NCBI RefSeq assembly: GCF_022627575.1 | Contig: NZ_JADEYQ010000003.1 | Location: 62,001-126,000, forward strand | DNA: 64,000 nucleotides | Direction: 5' to 3' | Origin: Sphingobacterium rhinopitheci | GTDB lineage: Bacteria > Bacteroidota > Bacteroidia > Sphingobacteriales > Sphingobacteriaceae | Shown: in pieces, positions 46,724 to 55,640 of the stretch | How the letters are laid out: each line of letters opens with the position of its first letter | Position numbering within the stretch: position 1 is the stretch's first letter | Translations under genes and position numbers: made by a program | The notes under the pieces: generated by a model | Told to the model about the DNA's origin: nothing | Database searches by the model: none | The model's input: only the letters and a program-made list of their open reading frames with translations

Positions 46724-47731
46724 TTATATATTCACGGCCATCCTAGCTAGTGGGGCTATATCTTGACCTACAAAATCACCTTTCAAGTACTTTTGGTAAC
46801 CCGCAATCGCGATCATTGCTGCATTGTCAGTACAATATTCAAACTTAGGAATAAAGACATTCCATTTATATTTCTCTCCCATTTCTAATAGGGCCGTTCT
46901 CAATCCAGAATTAGCAGATACTCCACCAGCTATAGCTATATCTTTTACACCTGTTAATTTAGCTGCCTTTTTTACTTTGTTCAAAAGTATGGTAACGATT
47001 CGCTGTTGTACAGAAGCACATATATCATGGAGTCGCTCGTCTAAGAAATTTGGATTTTTCTTGACCTCATCTTGTACTAAATATAAAATAGCAGTCTTCA
47101 GCCCTGAAAAGGAGAAGTTTAAATCTGCAATTTTTGGTTCTGGTAGTTGGAAGGAATTAGGATCTCCTAATTGTCCATACTTGTCTATCAAAGGTCCCCC
47201 AGGATAAGGTAGATTTAATATTTTTGCCGTTTTATCAAATGCTTCACCAGCAGCGTCATCCAATGTTTGACCTATCAATTCCATCTCAAAATAGTCTTTC
47301 ACCAATACAATTTGGGTATGACCACCAGAAACCGTTAAACATAAAAAAGGAAATGACGGTTTAGGATCGTCAATAAAATGAGCCAAAATATGCGCCTGCA
47401 TATGATTAACCTCAATTAAAGGTATATTTCTAGCTAAGGCAAAAGACTTAGCAAACGAAGTTCCAACTAAAAGTGATCCTAAAAGACCAGGTCCACGCGT
47501 AAAAGCTACCGCATCTACATCATTTTTCGTAATTTTGGCTTGGACAATTGCCTGATCAATAGTTGGAATAATATTTTGCTGATGCGCACGTGATGCTAAT
47601 TCGGGGACAACCCCTCCATACTTAGCATGTATAGCTTGAGTAGCAATAACATTTGACTTAATAAAACCATCTATACATATAGATGCTGATGTCTCATCGC
47701 AAGACGATTCTATTCCAAGGATAATTGCCAT
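46724..47731 (-). CDS. tsaD: tRNA N6-adenosine threonylcarbamoyltransferase
   Basis: This 335-residue enzyme completes the t6A37 modification of ANN-decoding tRNAs with TsaB, TsaE and TsaC. It starts IILGIESSCDETSASI. The metal-binding HMQAHILAHF lies near residues 110-119, SGGHTQIVLV near 135, DDAAGEAFDKTAKIL near 160, and GGVSANSGLR near 270. Length is normal. It diverges from the TamB-like gene, and its -7 box lies within the upstream in-frame part of that gene. Confidence 0.97.
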   Translation of the reverse strand: MAIILGIESSCDETSASICIDGFIKSNVIATQAIHAKYGGVVPELASRAHQQNIIPTIDQAIVQAKITKNDVDAVAFTRGPGLLGSLLVGTSFAKSFALARNIPLIEVNHMQAHILAHFIDDPKPSFPFLCLTVSGGHTQIVLVKDYFEMELIGQTLDDAAGEAFDKTAKILNLPYPGGPLIDKYGQLGDPNSFQLPEPKIADLNFSFSGLKTAILYLVQDEVKKNPNFLDERLHDICASVQQRIVTILLNKVKKAAKLTGVKDIAIAGGVSANSGLRTALLEMGEKYKWNVFIPKFEYCTDNAAMIAIAGYQKYLKGDFVGQDIAPLARMAVNI

Positions 47732-47759
47732 TTAGAATTATTTGTAATTAAAAAACATA

Positions 47760-47767
47760 CAAAAGTA
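47760..47767 (-). promoter_or_regulatory. Promoter -7 box for tsaD
   Basis: On the minus strand TACTTTTG matches TAnnTTTG, 28 bp before the tsaD ATG. Confidence 0.6.
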
Positions 47768-47808
47768 TCAAAAAAATACTAAAAATATCGTTAATAACCC
47801 TGAGTAGC

Positions 47809-50800
47809 TTGTTGGTACTCGTGCTGCTAATTACTGTAGCACTACAGTTTGCTGTTATACAAACTTTTGCTACCAAACGTGTTGCTACGTATTTGTCCGA
47901 AGAGTTAGAAGCTGATATTACTTTAGACCGCATTTACTTCAAACCTTTCACGACATTAGAATTAATAAATTTCAGATGGAAAGATAAGAATGGAACATCC
48001 ATAATCGCAATTGAATCCCTAGAATCTAACTTTTCATTCACACAAATCCTTAATAACAAATTACAGATTAAAGAATTAACCGTAGAGAAAGGATATGTAA
48101 ATCTAGAGATCTATAAAGATAGCACCAACTTTACGACAATAATCAATTATTTTAATCCAAAAAAAGATAAAAAGGGTAAAAAAAGTAACATTCTTACGCT
48201 AGAACTAAACCGAATAGAACTTAAACAGAATGAATTAAAGATTGTTGATCACACCTACAAACATCATAATAAAGGAGTTGATTTTTCAGACTTAGCCATC
48301 ACAGAATTTTCTGCAATATTTGATGATATCAGTTTAGATTCAACTATGCAGGCGAATATTTCTAACTTTTCATTAAAAGAAAAGTCCGGACTGATCATTC
48401 GGAAACTTGAAACAGAAGCAAGTTACGGTTCAAAATCTATGGAGTTTAAGAACCTATATCTAGCGACAAATAAATCTATCCTACAGGATTATCTTAAATT
48501 GGAATACGACAGTATTGAATCCTTCGGTAATTTTATCAATGATGTACATGTAAAGGCAAATTTACGTAGCTCAAAGATATCTTCTAACGATATTGAATAC
48601 TTTGCTCCTGACCTTAGAAAGGTCGTTTTTGAGGCGGCTATTCAAAAAGCTAATTTATCAGGTACAGTAGCTAATATTGTTGCTAAAAACGTTCAATTAA
48701 GTACGGCTAAGAACACAGAATTACTTGGTGCTTTTACCATTAAAGGATTACCAAAAATTAATTCTACTGTTTTTAATTTTAATATCAAAAAGCTAAAAAC
48801 GTCAGCGAAAGATGTTGACTATTTAGTAGCCAAACTATCAGATCAAAAAACATTTAAATTACCTCAGCAATTATCATCATTTGATGATGTAATATTCAAT
48901 GGTTCTTTTGTCGGTTTGTATAATGATTTCAATGTAAATGGAAATTTTAACACAGCACTCGGCAACCTTGCAACAAGTACCAAAATAAATATAAAAAATC
49001 CCCTTTCTTATAACGGGAATATTAGTTCAGATCATTTTTTTGTAGGTACATTAATAGATAACAATACAATAAACAGTACAGCATTTAATTTAAAATTCAA
49101 TGGATCAGGGCTTAAAATTGATGATCTATCCTTAAAGTTCGATGGTAATATAAATAATATAAGTCTTCAAAATTACACCTATGAAAAACTATTACTAACA
49201 GGTAACTTAGATAAAAAAATACTCGATTTAAAAGGGCAAATTGTAGATAACAATCTAGATTTAAACTTTACGTCAATAATAGATTGGCAACAACAAAACC
49301 CAACCTACCTGCTAAATACTAAGGTAAATTATGCTGCACTCAACAAGCTACATTGGGTCGATAAAGATAGTATCGTTATCAATAGTGCTACAATAAACAC
49401 AAATCTAGTTGGGAGCTCATTAAATACCATAGTAGGACACTTATATGCTGACTCTATTAAAATGAGTACTACGAAAGGTGATTTTAAAATCAACAGCGTT
49501 GATTTTAATGCAGATGGTGACGAGAAAAATCGCTCCTTAAGTTTGCAATCCGATGTCGTAGATGCACAAATAAATGGCAATATAGACCTTAACACCATAA
49601 TCCCGTATTTTAAGTCTTTGGCGATGCGTTATGCACCTGCAAGTGCTATTGCAACGAGTGCATACAATTCACAAAATTTCAATTTGGATCTAACCATTAA
49701 ATCTTTTAAGCCAATCGCGGCATTAATTGATCCAAATTTGAGTTTGGACGATGGCACTTACTTAAATGCAGACTTTTCATCCGACAACTACACAGCAAAA
49801 TTTATTGCCTTTAGTCCCAATGTCGTCTACAAAGGGATGAAGCTAACTAATCTTTCTATAGAAGAAATGGCCGATGACAAAGCTTTTTCGTTAGATGTGA
49901 TGGCAGATAGGTTAAATTTTTCAGATAGTACGTACATCAATAAAATTAATATTAATAATAAGCTTGCTAATGACAGTCTACACTTTACTATTGAGATGTC
50001 AGAACCTGAAGCTACAAATTATCTTAATTTAAATGGCAACATTCACTTTGCACATAATGCTCCGGCGTACATTAAATTTCAGCCTTCATCAATTATTATA
50101 AATCGTGAGCAATGGCGATTGAATAGGGATGCAACACTCCGTATTTCGAAGGGTAAAATTTATATTGATAACCTACTTCTGAATCAAGGGCAACAACAGG
50201 TAAAATTTGATGGTATAGTTTCCAATGAAAATGATCAATTAAATGTACTATTTGACAAATTTAGCTTAACCTCATTAAACGGAATTACAAATCCAGTAGG
50301 CATAAATTTGAAAGGTTTATTAACAGGTAATGTACAGCTAAATTCATTATTAAAAAATCCTTTTGCATCCGCAAAAATTAATACAACACCGATCCTATAT
50401 AATGGGTTACCTATTGGCAAACTAGACCTAAATGCCAACTACGATCCATCTATAGGTATAGCAGAAATAGATTTGAACTTGTTCGACGATATCAAAAGAG
50501 GAATTTCAGTGCATGGGAATTACAACTTCTTTGATAAAGATGAACCGTTGAATATGAAAGGAAAGCTTAGTAATCTAGACTTAACTATCTTTCAGCCCTT
50601 TCTACGGAATTTAATAACCAATCTCAAAGGCCGAACCGATGCTGATATTAGCATCAATGGTTCTCTAAATAATCCTAAAATATCAGGATTAGGAAGATTT
50701 TTCAAATCGGAATTTACCGTTAATTACCTTAATACGCTATACAGGTTAGATAATCAAATCGCACTTGTAGAGAACAATTCTATTATTTTACAGAATTTTG

Positions 50801-52167
50801 CTATCCATGATACAAGAGGGCAACAAGCAAAAGCCAATGGTATCATAAATCTATCTAAAGTCGCAAATCCGTATTTAGATATCGATACATATGCTGATAA
50901 CCTGATGATTCTAAACACCAATTTTAAAGACAACAATCTATATTATGGTACTGCTTATGCTACGGGCAATTTTAAATTTAAAGGATATACCTCCTCAATA
51001 GCGATAGATATCGATGCGAAATCAGAAAGTGGAACTGTGATAAACATCCCATTCAATAGCGCAATGAAAGTATCAGATAGTGATTTTATCTATTTTATAA
51101 GTAAAGATTCAACGGAGAATAAAAAACGAGAAAGAAGGACCTTTTTCAATGGTCTAACCATGAATATGGACTTCAACCTTACTCGAGATGCTGAAGTGAA
51201 TCTTCAGACCAATTTAGGTTCCTTAAAAGGTAATGGAAATGGAGCCATCAGCATGAAAATATCAAGTCTTGGTGACTTTGAAATGTTTGGTGATTATGTA
51301 ATCAATAATGGAAAATTTCACTTCACAGCACAGGATTTTATAAACAAATATTTTGACATCAAAGAAGGAGGAACTGTGAGGTGGACGGGCAATCCTAGCG
51401 ATGCTATTATCAATATAAACGCATTGTATCAACAAAGAACGGCTATTCGCCCACTTTATAATGCTGCAGGTCGCGCCGGAGAAGATGAGCGCGTATTGGC
51501 ACAAGCAGATATGTTGATCAAAGGCACCTTAGAGCAACCAGATATTTCATTTGATTTAAATTTCCCGCAAAACCCATATATAAAAGATCAATTACAAAGT
51601 TATTTGAGCGACGCAAACAACGTAAACCAACAAGCTCTTAGTCTTATTGTTAGACGTAGTTTCACTCCGAGCTCGACAGATCAAATTGGTAAGGAAGTTA
51701 ATAATACCCTATTATCTGCAGGAGCTGAAATTGCCTTCAATCAGCTTAACAATATTATTTCGCAATCATTGAATGTGAATTTCTTTGATCTTAATATTCG
51801 TTCCTTCAATGATGCATCTGCTTCGGTAAGGTTATGGGATGACCGATTAGTTCTGACAGGAGGAATCGCTGATCGTACAAATTTTCAGGCAACAGATCTT
51901 ACCTTTTTTAGACAAGGTATTACTACTGATGCAGAACTTACTTACCGATTACGCAAAGATGGTAGCTTGATGGTACGCGCATACAACAGACCTTATACAC
52001 GTAATTTCTTATTACGCTCCAGTGATTCGGATTACATAAGTGCACTTGGTTTAGTTTATCGCCAAGAATTCAACTCATTGCATGAATTTTGGCGACGCAT
52101 GTGGACATGGGGACCTTTAAATAATGAAGGTCAAAAACCAGAAAAGCAAAATAAGAACAAGAAGTAG
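47809..52167 (+). CDS. TamB-like (DUF490/AsmA-like) translocation and assembly protein
   Basis: This giant envelope protein has at least 1452 residues. It begins with one membrane anchor, continues as a long beta-rich body of repeated strands (AsmA/TamB bridge type), and ends in a DUF490-like C-terminal domain that includes YVINNGKFHFTAQDFINKYFDIKEGGTVRWTGNPSDA. Proteins of this type span the periplasm and are linked to lipid transport or outer-membrane protein assembly. No ATG precedes the anchor. The open frame runs back to a TAA at 47749-47751, and the upstream codons read as a basic, hydrophobic N-terminus. The start at 47809 is a TTG; CTG at 47800 or a non-standard ATA/ATC start further up is possible. 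No TamA/BamA homologue is adjacent. Confidence 0.88.
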   Translation: MLVLVLLITVALQFAVIQTFATKRVATYLSEELEADITLDRIYFKPFTTLELINFRWKDKNGTSIIAIESLESNFSFTQILNNKLQIKELTVEKGYVNLEIYKDSTNFTTIINYFNPKKDKKGKKSNILTLELNRIELKQNELKIVDHTYKHHNKGVDFSDLAITEFSAIFDDISLDSTMQANISNFSLKEKSGLIIRKLETEASYGSKSMEFKNLYLATNKSILQDYLKLEYDSIESFGNFINDVHVKANLRSSKISSNDIEYFAPDLRKVVFEAAIQKANLSGTVANIVAKNVQLSTAKNTELLGAFTIKGLPKINSTVFNFNIKKLKTSAKDVDYLVAKLSDQKTFKLPQQLSSFDDVIFNGSFVGLYNDFNVNGNFNTALGNLATSTKINIKNPLSYNGNISSDHFFVGTLIDNNTINSTAFNLKFNGSGLKIDDLSLKFDGNINNISLQNYTYEKLLLTGNLDKKILDLKGQIVDNNLDLNFTSIIDWQQQNPTYLLNTKVNYAALNKLHWVDKDSIVINSATINTNLVGSSLNTIVGHLYADSIKMSTTKGDFKINSVDFNADGDEKNRSLSLQSDVVDAQINGNIDLNTIIPYFKSLAMRYAPASAIATSAYNSQNFNLDLTIKSFKPIAALIDPNLSLDDGTYLNADFSSDNYTAKFIAFSPNVVYKGMKLTNLSIEEMADDKAFSLDVMADRLNFSDSTYINKININNKLANDSLHFTIEMSEPEATNYLNLNGNIHFAHNAPAYIKFQPSSIIINREQWRLNRDATLRISKGKIYIDNLLLNQGQQQVKFDGIVSNENDQLNVLFDKFSLTSLNGITNPVGINLKGLLTGNVQLNSLLKNPFASAKINTTPILYNGLPIGKLDLNANYDPSIGIAEIDLNLFDDIKRGISVHGNYNFFDKDEPLNMKGKLSNLDLTIFQPFLRNLITNLKGRTDADISINGSLNNPKISGLGRFFKSEFTVNYLNTLYRLDNQIALVENNSIILQNFAIHDTRGQQAKANGIINLSKVANPYLDIDTYADNLMILNTNFKDNNLYYGTAYATGNFKFKGYTSSIAIDIDAKSESGTVINIPFNSAMKVSDSDFIYFISKDSTENKKRERRTFFNGLTMNMDFNLTRDAEVNLQTNLGSLKGNGNGAISMKISSLGDFEMFGDYVINNGKFHFTAQDFINKYFDIKEGGTVRWTGNPSDAIININALYQQRTAIRPLYNAAGRAGEDERVLAQADMLIKGTLEQPDISFDLNFPQNPYIKDQLQSYLSDANNVNQQALSLIVRRSFTPSSTDQIGKEVNNTLLSAGAEIAFNQLNNIISQSLNVNFFDLNIRSFNDASASVRLWDDRLVLTGGIADRTNFQATDLTFFRQGITTDAELTYRLRKDGSLMVRAYNRPYTRNFLLRSSDSDYISALGLVYRQEFNSLHEFWRRMWTWGPLNNEGQKPEKQNKNKK

Positions 52168-52171
52168 TAGC

Positions 52172-52456
52172 TTATAAATATTTGTCTACTAAATAATGCC
52201 ACTCCTCTTTTAAGGTTCCTTTAAAGACTACCTGCTTAGCTCGATTGTACCAATACTGGGCATTCCAGAGATCACCTTCTACACGATGTAGATAACCATG
52301 AATATGTGCTGAATCGTAATCTTCCAAATGATCGACTAGCTGATGAGCCTTTTCCCAGTTACCTTTAGCTTCCCACCATAAAGCTTCTAAAGGAATAGAT
52401 ATACCAGCAGGAGGAGCATGATTGCTTAATGTGGCTTGAAAGTCATTGTTTTTCAT
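52172..52456 (-). CDS. Conserved hypothetical protein of Bacteroidota, TPR-like
   Basis: This 94-residue protein has PLEALWWEAKGNWEKAHQLVDHL followed by AHIHGYLHRVEGDLWNAQYWYNRA. The two helix-pair units with A/G/W spacing look like TPR or Sel1-type repeats. I recall similar short proteins in this phylum without known function. The ATG at 52454-52456 is used; a TTG extension to 52513 adds nothing typical. It is convergent with the TamB-like gene, 4 bp away. Confidence 0.78.
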   Translation of the reverse strand: MKNNDFQATLSNHAPPAGISIPLEALWWEAKGNWEKAHQLVDHLEDYDSAHIHGYLHRVEGDLWNAQYWYNRAKQVVFKGTLKEEWHYLVDKYL

Positions 52457-52527
52457 ATTTAAAAATACAGAATTACGTTGGTTGTTTCTATGAAAAAATA
52501 TAAACGGATACAATAAAATACTATAGG

Positions 52528-52626
52528 TTATTTTAACAGTATATAATCCCTTTTCTCTTTAGGAATAATGGGCAATAAACCATCAAAATTATAACGAATG
52601 CCATTATATTTAAAACCAAATACCAT
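52528..52626 (-). CDS. Possible 32-residue small protein
   Basis: An ATG at 52624-52626 opens a frame of 32 codons that ends with a TAA at 52528-52530. The peptide contains GFKYNGIRYNFDGLLPIIPK, which is protein-like in composition. The start lies 2 bp after the hairpin at 52629-52670 on the same strand, so translation may depend on that structure. No family is recognised, and a chance frame is quite possible. Confidence 0.3.
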   Translation of the reverse strand: MVFGFKYNGIRYNFDGLLPIIPKEKRDYILLK

Positions 52627-52628
52627 TA

Positions 52629-52670
52629 TAAGGTAAACGCTCGACATTTTATTATCGAGCGTTTACCTTA
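52629..52670. terminator. Perfect 16-bp hairpin downstream of tex
   Basis: TAAGGTAAACGCTCGA (52629-52644) pairs perfectly with TCGAGCGTTTACCTTA (52655-52670) around a 10-nt loop. It lacks a T-run on either strand, so it is an atypical terminator of tex or another RNA structure. Confidence 0.6.
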
Positions 52671-52685
52671 TATACATTATATTTC

Positions 52686-54917
52686 CTATTTAAACTTACC
52701 TGCCAATGCGGCTAATTTAGTTGCCATATCAGTTTCAGGCATTGTACTATTGCGGTCATCGCGTTTTTCGGAGCGCTTGCGTGGTGCAGCCTTTTCATCC
52801 GTCTTCATCGTCAATGCTATACGGTTACGCTTCTCATCCACTTCAGTTACCGTCACCATTACGTGCTGTTGTACCTTTACTACTTCATGCGGATCAGAAA
52901 CAAAACTATTAGACAATTGGCTCAAGTGTACTAAACCGTCTTGGTGGACACCGATATCTACAAAAGCACCAAAATTAGTGATATTGGTAACGATCCCAGG
53001 CAATTTCATTCCTACTTTAAGGTCACTTACTGCATTAACCCCCTCGGTAAACGAGAAAGCTTCGAATTGCTCACGCGGATCCAACCCTGGCTTTGCCAAC
53101 TCCGCTATGATATCTGTCAATGTAGGTAAACCTACTTCGTCAGAAATATATTTTTTAAGATCTATTTGTTTACGTAGTTTTTCATCTGTAATTAATTCCG
53201 CCACATTGACCCCCAAATCTTTAGCCATCTGCTCCACCAAAGCATAGCGCTCAGGGTGTACTGCAGAAGCATCTAAAGGATGCTTAGCATTGCGAATACG
53301 TAAAAATCCTGCTGCTTGCTCAAAAGCCTTATCCCCAAGACGCGGTACTTTTTTCAATTCACGACGTGAACTAAATGGCCCATTCTCCTTACGGTAATTG
53401 ACGATCTGCTGTGCTAATGCAGGGCCTAAACCAGATATGTACGATAAGATTTGTTTTGACGCCGTATTCAACTCTACACCGACAGCATTCACACAAGAGA
53501 TCACAGTATCATCCAATGATGCCTGCAGTTTATTTTGATCCACATCATGTTGGTATTGTCCTACCCCGATAGATTTAGGATCTATCTTTACGAGCTCTGC
53601 CAAAGGATCCATCAGACGACGTCCAATAGAAATAGCCCCACGTACCGTTACATCATGATCAGGAAATTCTTCACGTGCCGTTTCGGAAGCCGAATAGATC
53701 GAGGCCCCACTTTCATTGACCATTACGATCACAACATTATTCAGTGCTAATTTGCGCACAAACTCTTCGGTCTCCCGTCCTGCAGTACCATTACCAATAG
53801 CAATTGCTTCCACATCATATTTAGAAACTAGATATTTTATGGTACGCTGTGCTTCTGCTAAACCACCAGCACCGTTGTGTGGGTATATAGCTGTATTTTC
53901 CAATAAATTACCCTGCGCATCTAATACTACAGTCTTACAGCCAGTACGGAATCCAGGGTCCAATGCTAAAAGGCGCTTTTGTCCTAGCGGAGCAGCTAAT
54001 AACAATTGACGAACATTATCAGCAAATACTTTGATAGCTTCTTCATCAGCACGCTGACGCGTCATCACACGGATTTCCGTTTCCATGGAGGGCTTCAACA
54101 AGCGTTTATAGCCATCAAAAAGAGCCAATTCTACTTGTTTAGCGGCTTCATTATTTCCTTTAATATATAATGCTTCCAGTTTAGGCATTACCACTTCTTC
54201 TTCAACCTGAATATCTAAATACAGTAATTCTTCTTTTTCGCCACGACGCATCGCCAATACACGATGTGAAGGTGCTGTATTTAAAGATTCAGACCATTCA
54301 AAATAATCTTTATACTTCTGTGCTGCTTCTTCTTTACCGGGAATCACACGCGAAACGAACTTTCCTTTATCTACAAAAACCTTACGTACAGTTGCTCGAA
54401 CCTCTGCATCTTCGGCAATCGTTTCGGCTATTATGTCACGTGCGCCAGCCAATGCTTCTTCAGAAGTTTTTACCCCCAACTCTTCGTTTACAAAATCAAT
54501 AGCCTTAGTATCGATATCATTAGATGATTGCTCCAGTAAAAAATCTGCTAAAGGTTGTAGCCCTTTTTCACGCGCTACCGAAGCTTTAGTTTTACGCTTA
54601 GGTTTGTAAGGCAGATATATATCTTCCAATAGCGACATGGTCTCTGCAGCTTTTATAGCAGCTTCCAATTCTGCTGTTAACTTACCTTGATCGTTGATAG
54701 ATTTCAAGACTGCATCTTTACGTTTATCTAAATCACGCAATTGTTGAGCACGATCCCGAATCGACGTTATTTGCACCTCATCCAAACTACCTGTTAATTC
54801 TTTTCGATAACGTGAGATAAAAGGAACAGTTGCCCCCTCATCTAATAAACCTAATGTTGTGCTGACTTGTTTTTGAGTTATAGACAACTCATTGGCAATA
54901 ATAACTTCGTGTAGCAT
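52686..54917 (-). CDS. tex: Tex-family RNA-binding transcription accessory protein
   Basis: This 743-residue nucleic-acid-binding protein follows the Tex layout. An N-terminal helical part has TVPFISRYRKELTGSLDEVQI. A YqgF/RNase-H-like domain near residues 320-460 has LLALDPGFRTGCKTVVLD and AIGNGTAGRETEEFV. Helix-hairpin-helix regions (KQILSYISGLGPALAQQIVNYR) follow, and an S1 domain lies at about 640-705 (GIVTNITNFGAFVDIGVHQDGLVHLSQL). The tail after 710 is basic. Tex is linked to transcription, RNA stability and stress tolerance. It is monocistronic, between hairpins at 52629-52670 and 54938-54971. Confidence 0.96.
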   Translation of the reverse strand: MLHEVIIANELSITQKQVSTTLGLLDEGATVPFISRYRKELTGSLDEVQITSIRDRAQQLRDLDKRKDAVLKSINDQGKLTAELEAAIKAAETMSLLEDIYLPYKPKRKTKASVAREKGLQPLADFLLEQSSNDIDTKAIDFVNEELGVKTSEEALAGARDIIAETIAEDAEVRATVRKVFVDKGKFVSRVIPGKEEAAQKYKDYFEWSESLNTAPSHRVLAMRRGEKEELLYLDIQVEEEVVMPKLEALYIKGNNEAAKQVELALFDGYKRLLKPSMETEIRVMTRQRADEEAIKVFADNVRQLLLAAPLGQKRLLALDPGFRTGCKTVVLDAQGNLLENTAIYPHNGAGGLAEAQRTIKYLVSKYDVEAIAIGNGTAGRETEEFVRKLALNNVVIVMVNESGASIYSASETAREEFPDHDVTVRGAISIGRRLMDPLAELVKIDPKSIGVGQYQHDVDQNKLQASLDDTVISCVNAVGVELNTASKQILSYISGLGPALAQQIVNYRKENGPFSSRRELKKVPRLGDKAFEQAAGFLRIRNAKHPLDASAVHPERYALVEQMAKDLGVNVAELITDEKLRKQIDLKKYISDEVGLPTLTDIIAELAKPGLDPREQFEAFSFTEGVNAVSDLKVGMKLPGIVTNITNFGAFVDIGVHQDGLVHLSQLSNSFVSDPHEVVKVQQHVMVTVTEVDEKRNRIALTMKTDEKAAPRKRSEKRDDRNSTMPETDMATKLAALAGKFK

Positions 54918-54937
54918 ATAAAAAATGTCTTCGAATA

Positions 54938-54971
54938 GAAAAGCTGTTAGAGGTACCTCTAACAGCTTTTC
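54938..54971. terminator. Perfect 34-bp inverted repeat, terminator of tatA
   Basis: The two 17-bp arms 54938-54954 and 54955-54971 are exact reverse complements with no loop base between them. The minus-strand product ends in a short T-run, fitting termination of tatA before tex. Confidence 0.85.
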
Positions 54972-54990
54972 CTTTTATAAATAAATAATA

Positions 54991-55503
54991 TTAAGCTTGT
55001 TTAGTATCTGATGGCTTAGCCGTTGCAGCATCAGGTTCTATATTTTCTGAATTTTCTACTGTTTTATCCGTTTCGTCTGCAAAATGATCATTATAACCAT
55101 ATTTATAGTACTCCGAGTCATCTGCAGGATGTCCACCAGGATTGTGTTGATATGTATTTTCTGGAGCAGAAAAATTAGGGAACTTTTTCTCTTGTACTGC
55201 CTCATCAGTAGCCGTTGCAATTTGTTCCTCTACATTCTCCACCGAAACTGGCTCAACAGTAGTATCGTTACTATTATATACTGGAGCTTTATCTTCTACA
55301 GTAACATCAAGATTCTTTTCAAAAGAATTTATTTGATCGGAAATTTCACGTTTAATACCATCTGAAGCATCTTTAAACTCGCGTATCCCACGACCAAGAC
55401 CTCGTGCTAATTCTGGTAATTTTTTTCCGCCAAATAATAGTAATATGACAATTACTATTAAAATCATCTCTTGTGTACCTATGTTTAAAAATGCTAAAGC
55501 CAT
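54991..55503 (-). CDS. tatA: Sec-independent translocase subunit TatA, extended C-terminus
   Basis: This 170-residue protein has the TatA/TatB core: a membrane helix at about residues 8-24 (MILIVIVILLLFGGKKLPEL), a Phe-Gly hinge and an amphipathic helix (LARGLGRGIREFKDA). The hinge FGGKKLPEL is TatA-like. TatA is usually 60-90 residues. Here a further 100 residues of acidic, low-complexity sequence follow (ending EPDAATAKPSDTKQA), which is longer than most. A -7-like box lies 22 bp upstream. It is monocistronic, with tatC not adjacent, and diverges from the MATE gene. Confidence 0.93.
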   Translation of the reverse strand: MALAFLNIGTQEMILIVIVILLLFGGKKLPELARGLGRGIREFKDASDGIKREISDQINSFEKNLDVTVEDKAPVYNSNDTTVEPVSVENVEEQIATATDEAVQEKKFPNFSAPENTYQHNPGGHPADDSEYYKYGYNDHFADETDKTVENSENIEPDAATAKPSDTKQA

Positions 55504-55525
55504 TTGTATTATATTTTAAATTAAG

Positions 55526-55533
55526 CTAAGGTA
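55526..55533 (-). promoter_or_regulatory. Candidate -7 box for tatA
   Basis: On the minus strand TACCTTAG has one mismatch to TAnnTTTG, 22 bp before the ATG. Confidence 0.4.
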
Positions 55534-55614
55534 AGTGTATTATCTTTTTTCAGCAACAGTATTGTGTAAATATTTAGACACATTAAAATTAGAGTTTTCT
55601 AATAATGAAACTCG

Positions 55615-55622
55615 TACCTTTG
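55615..55622 (+). promoter_or_regulatory. Promoter -7 box for the MATE transporter, deciding its start
   Basis: TACCTTTG is a perfect TAnnTTTG match. It falls after the first possible ATG (55605), so transcription from it would begin beyond that ATG and favours the ATG at 55641. Confidence 0.6.
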
Positions 55623-55640
55623 TCAATTCTAAAAAATTCT

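Noticed and set aside
46824..47207. Open frame of 127 codons on the plus strand
   Set aside because: It is antisense to tsaD, which is a certain gene.
52750..53247. Open frame of 165 codons on the plus strand
   Set aside because: It lies wholly inside tex on the opposite strand and has no protein-family pattern; it is a shadow of the tex reading frame.
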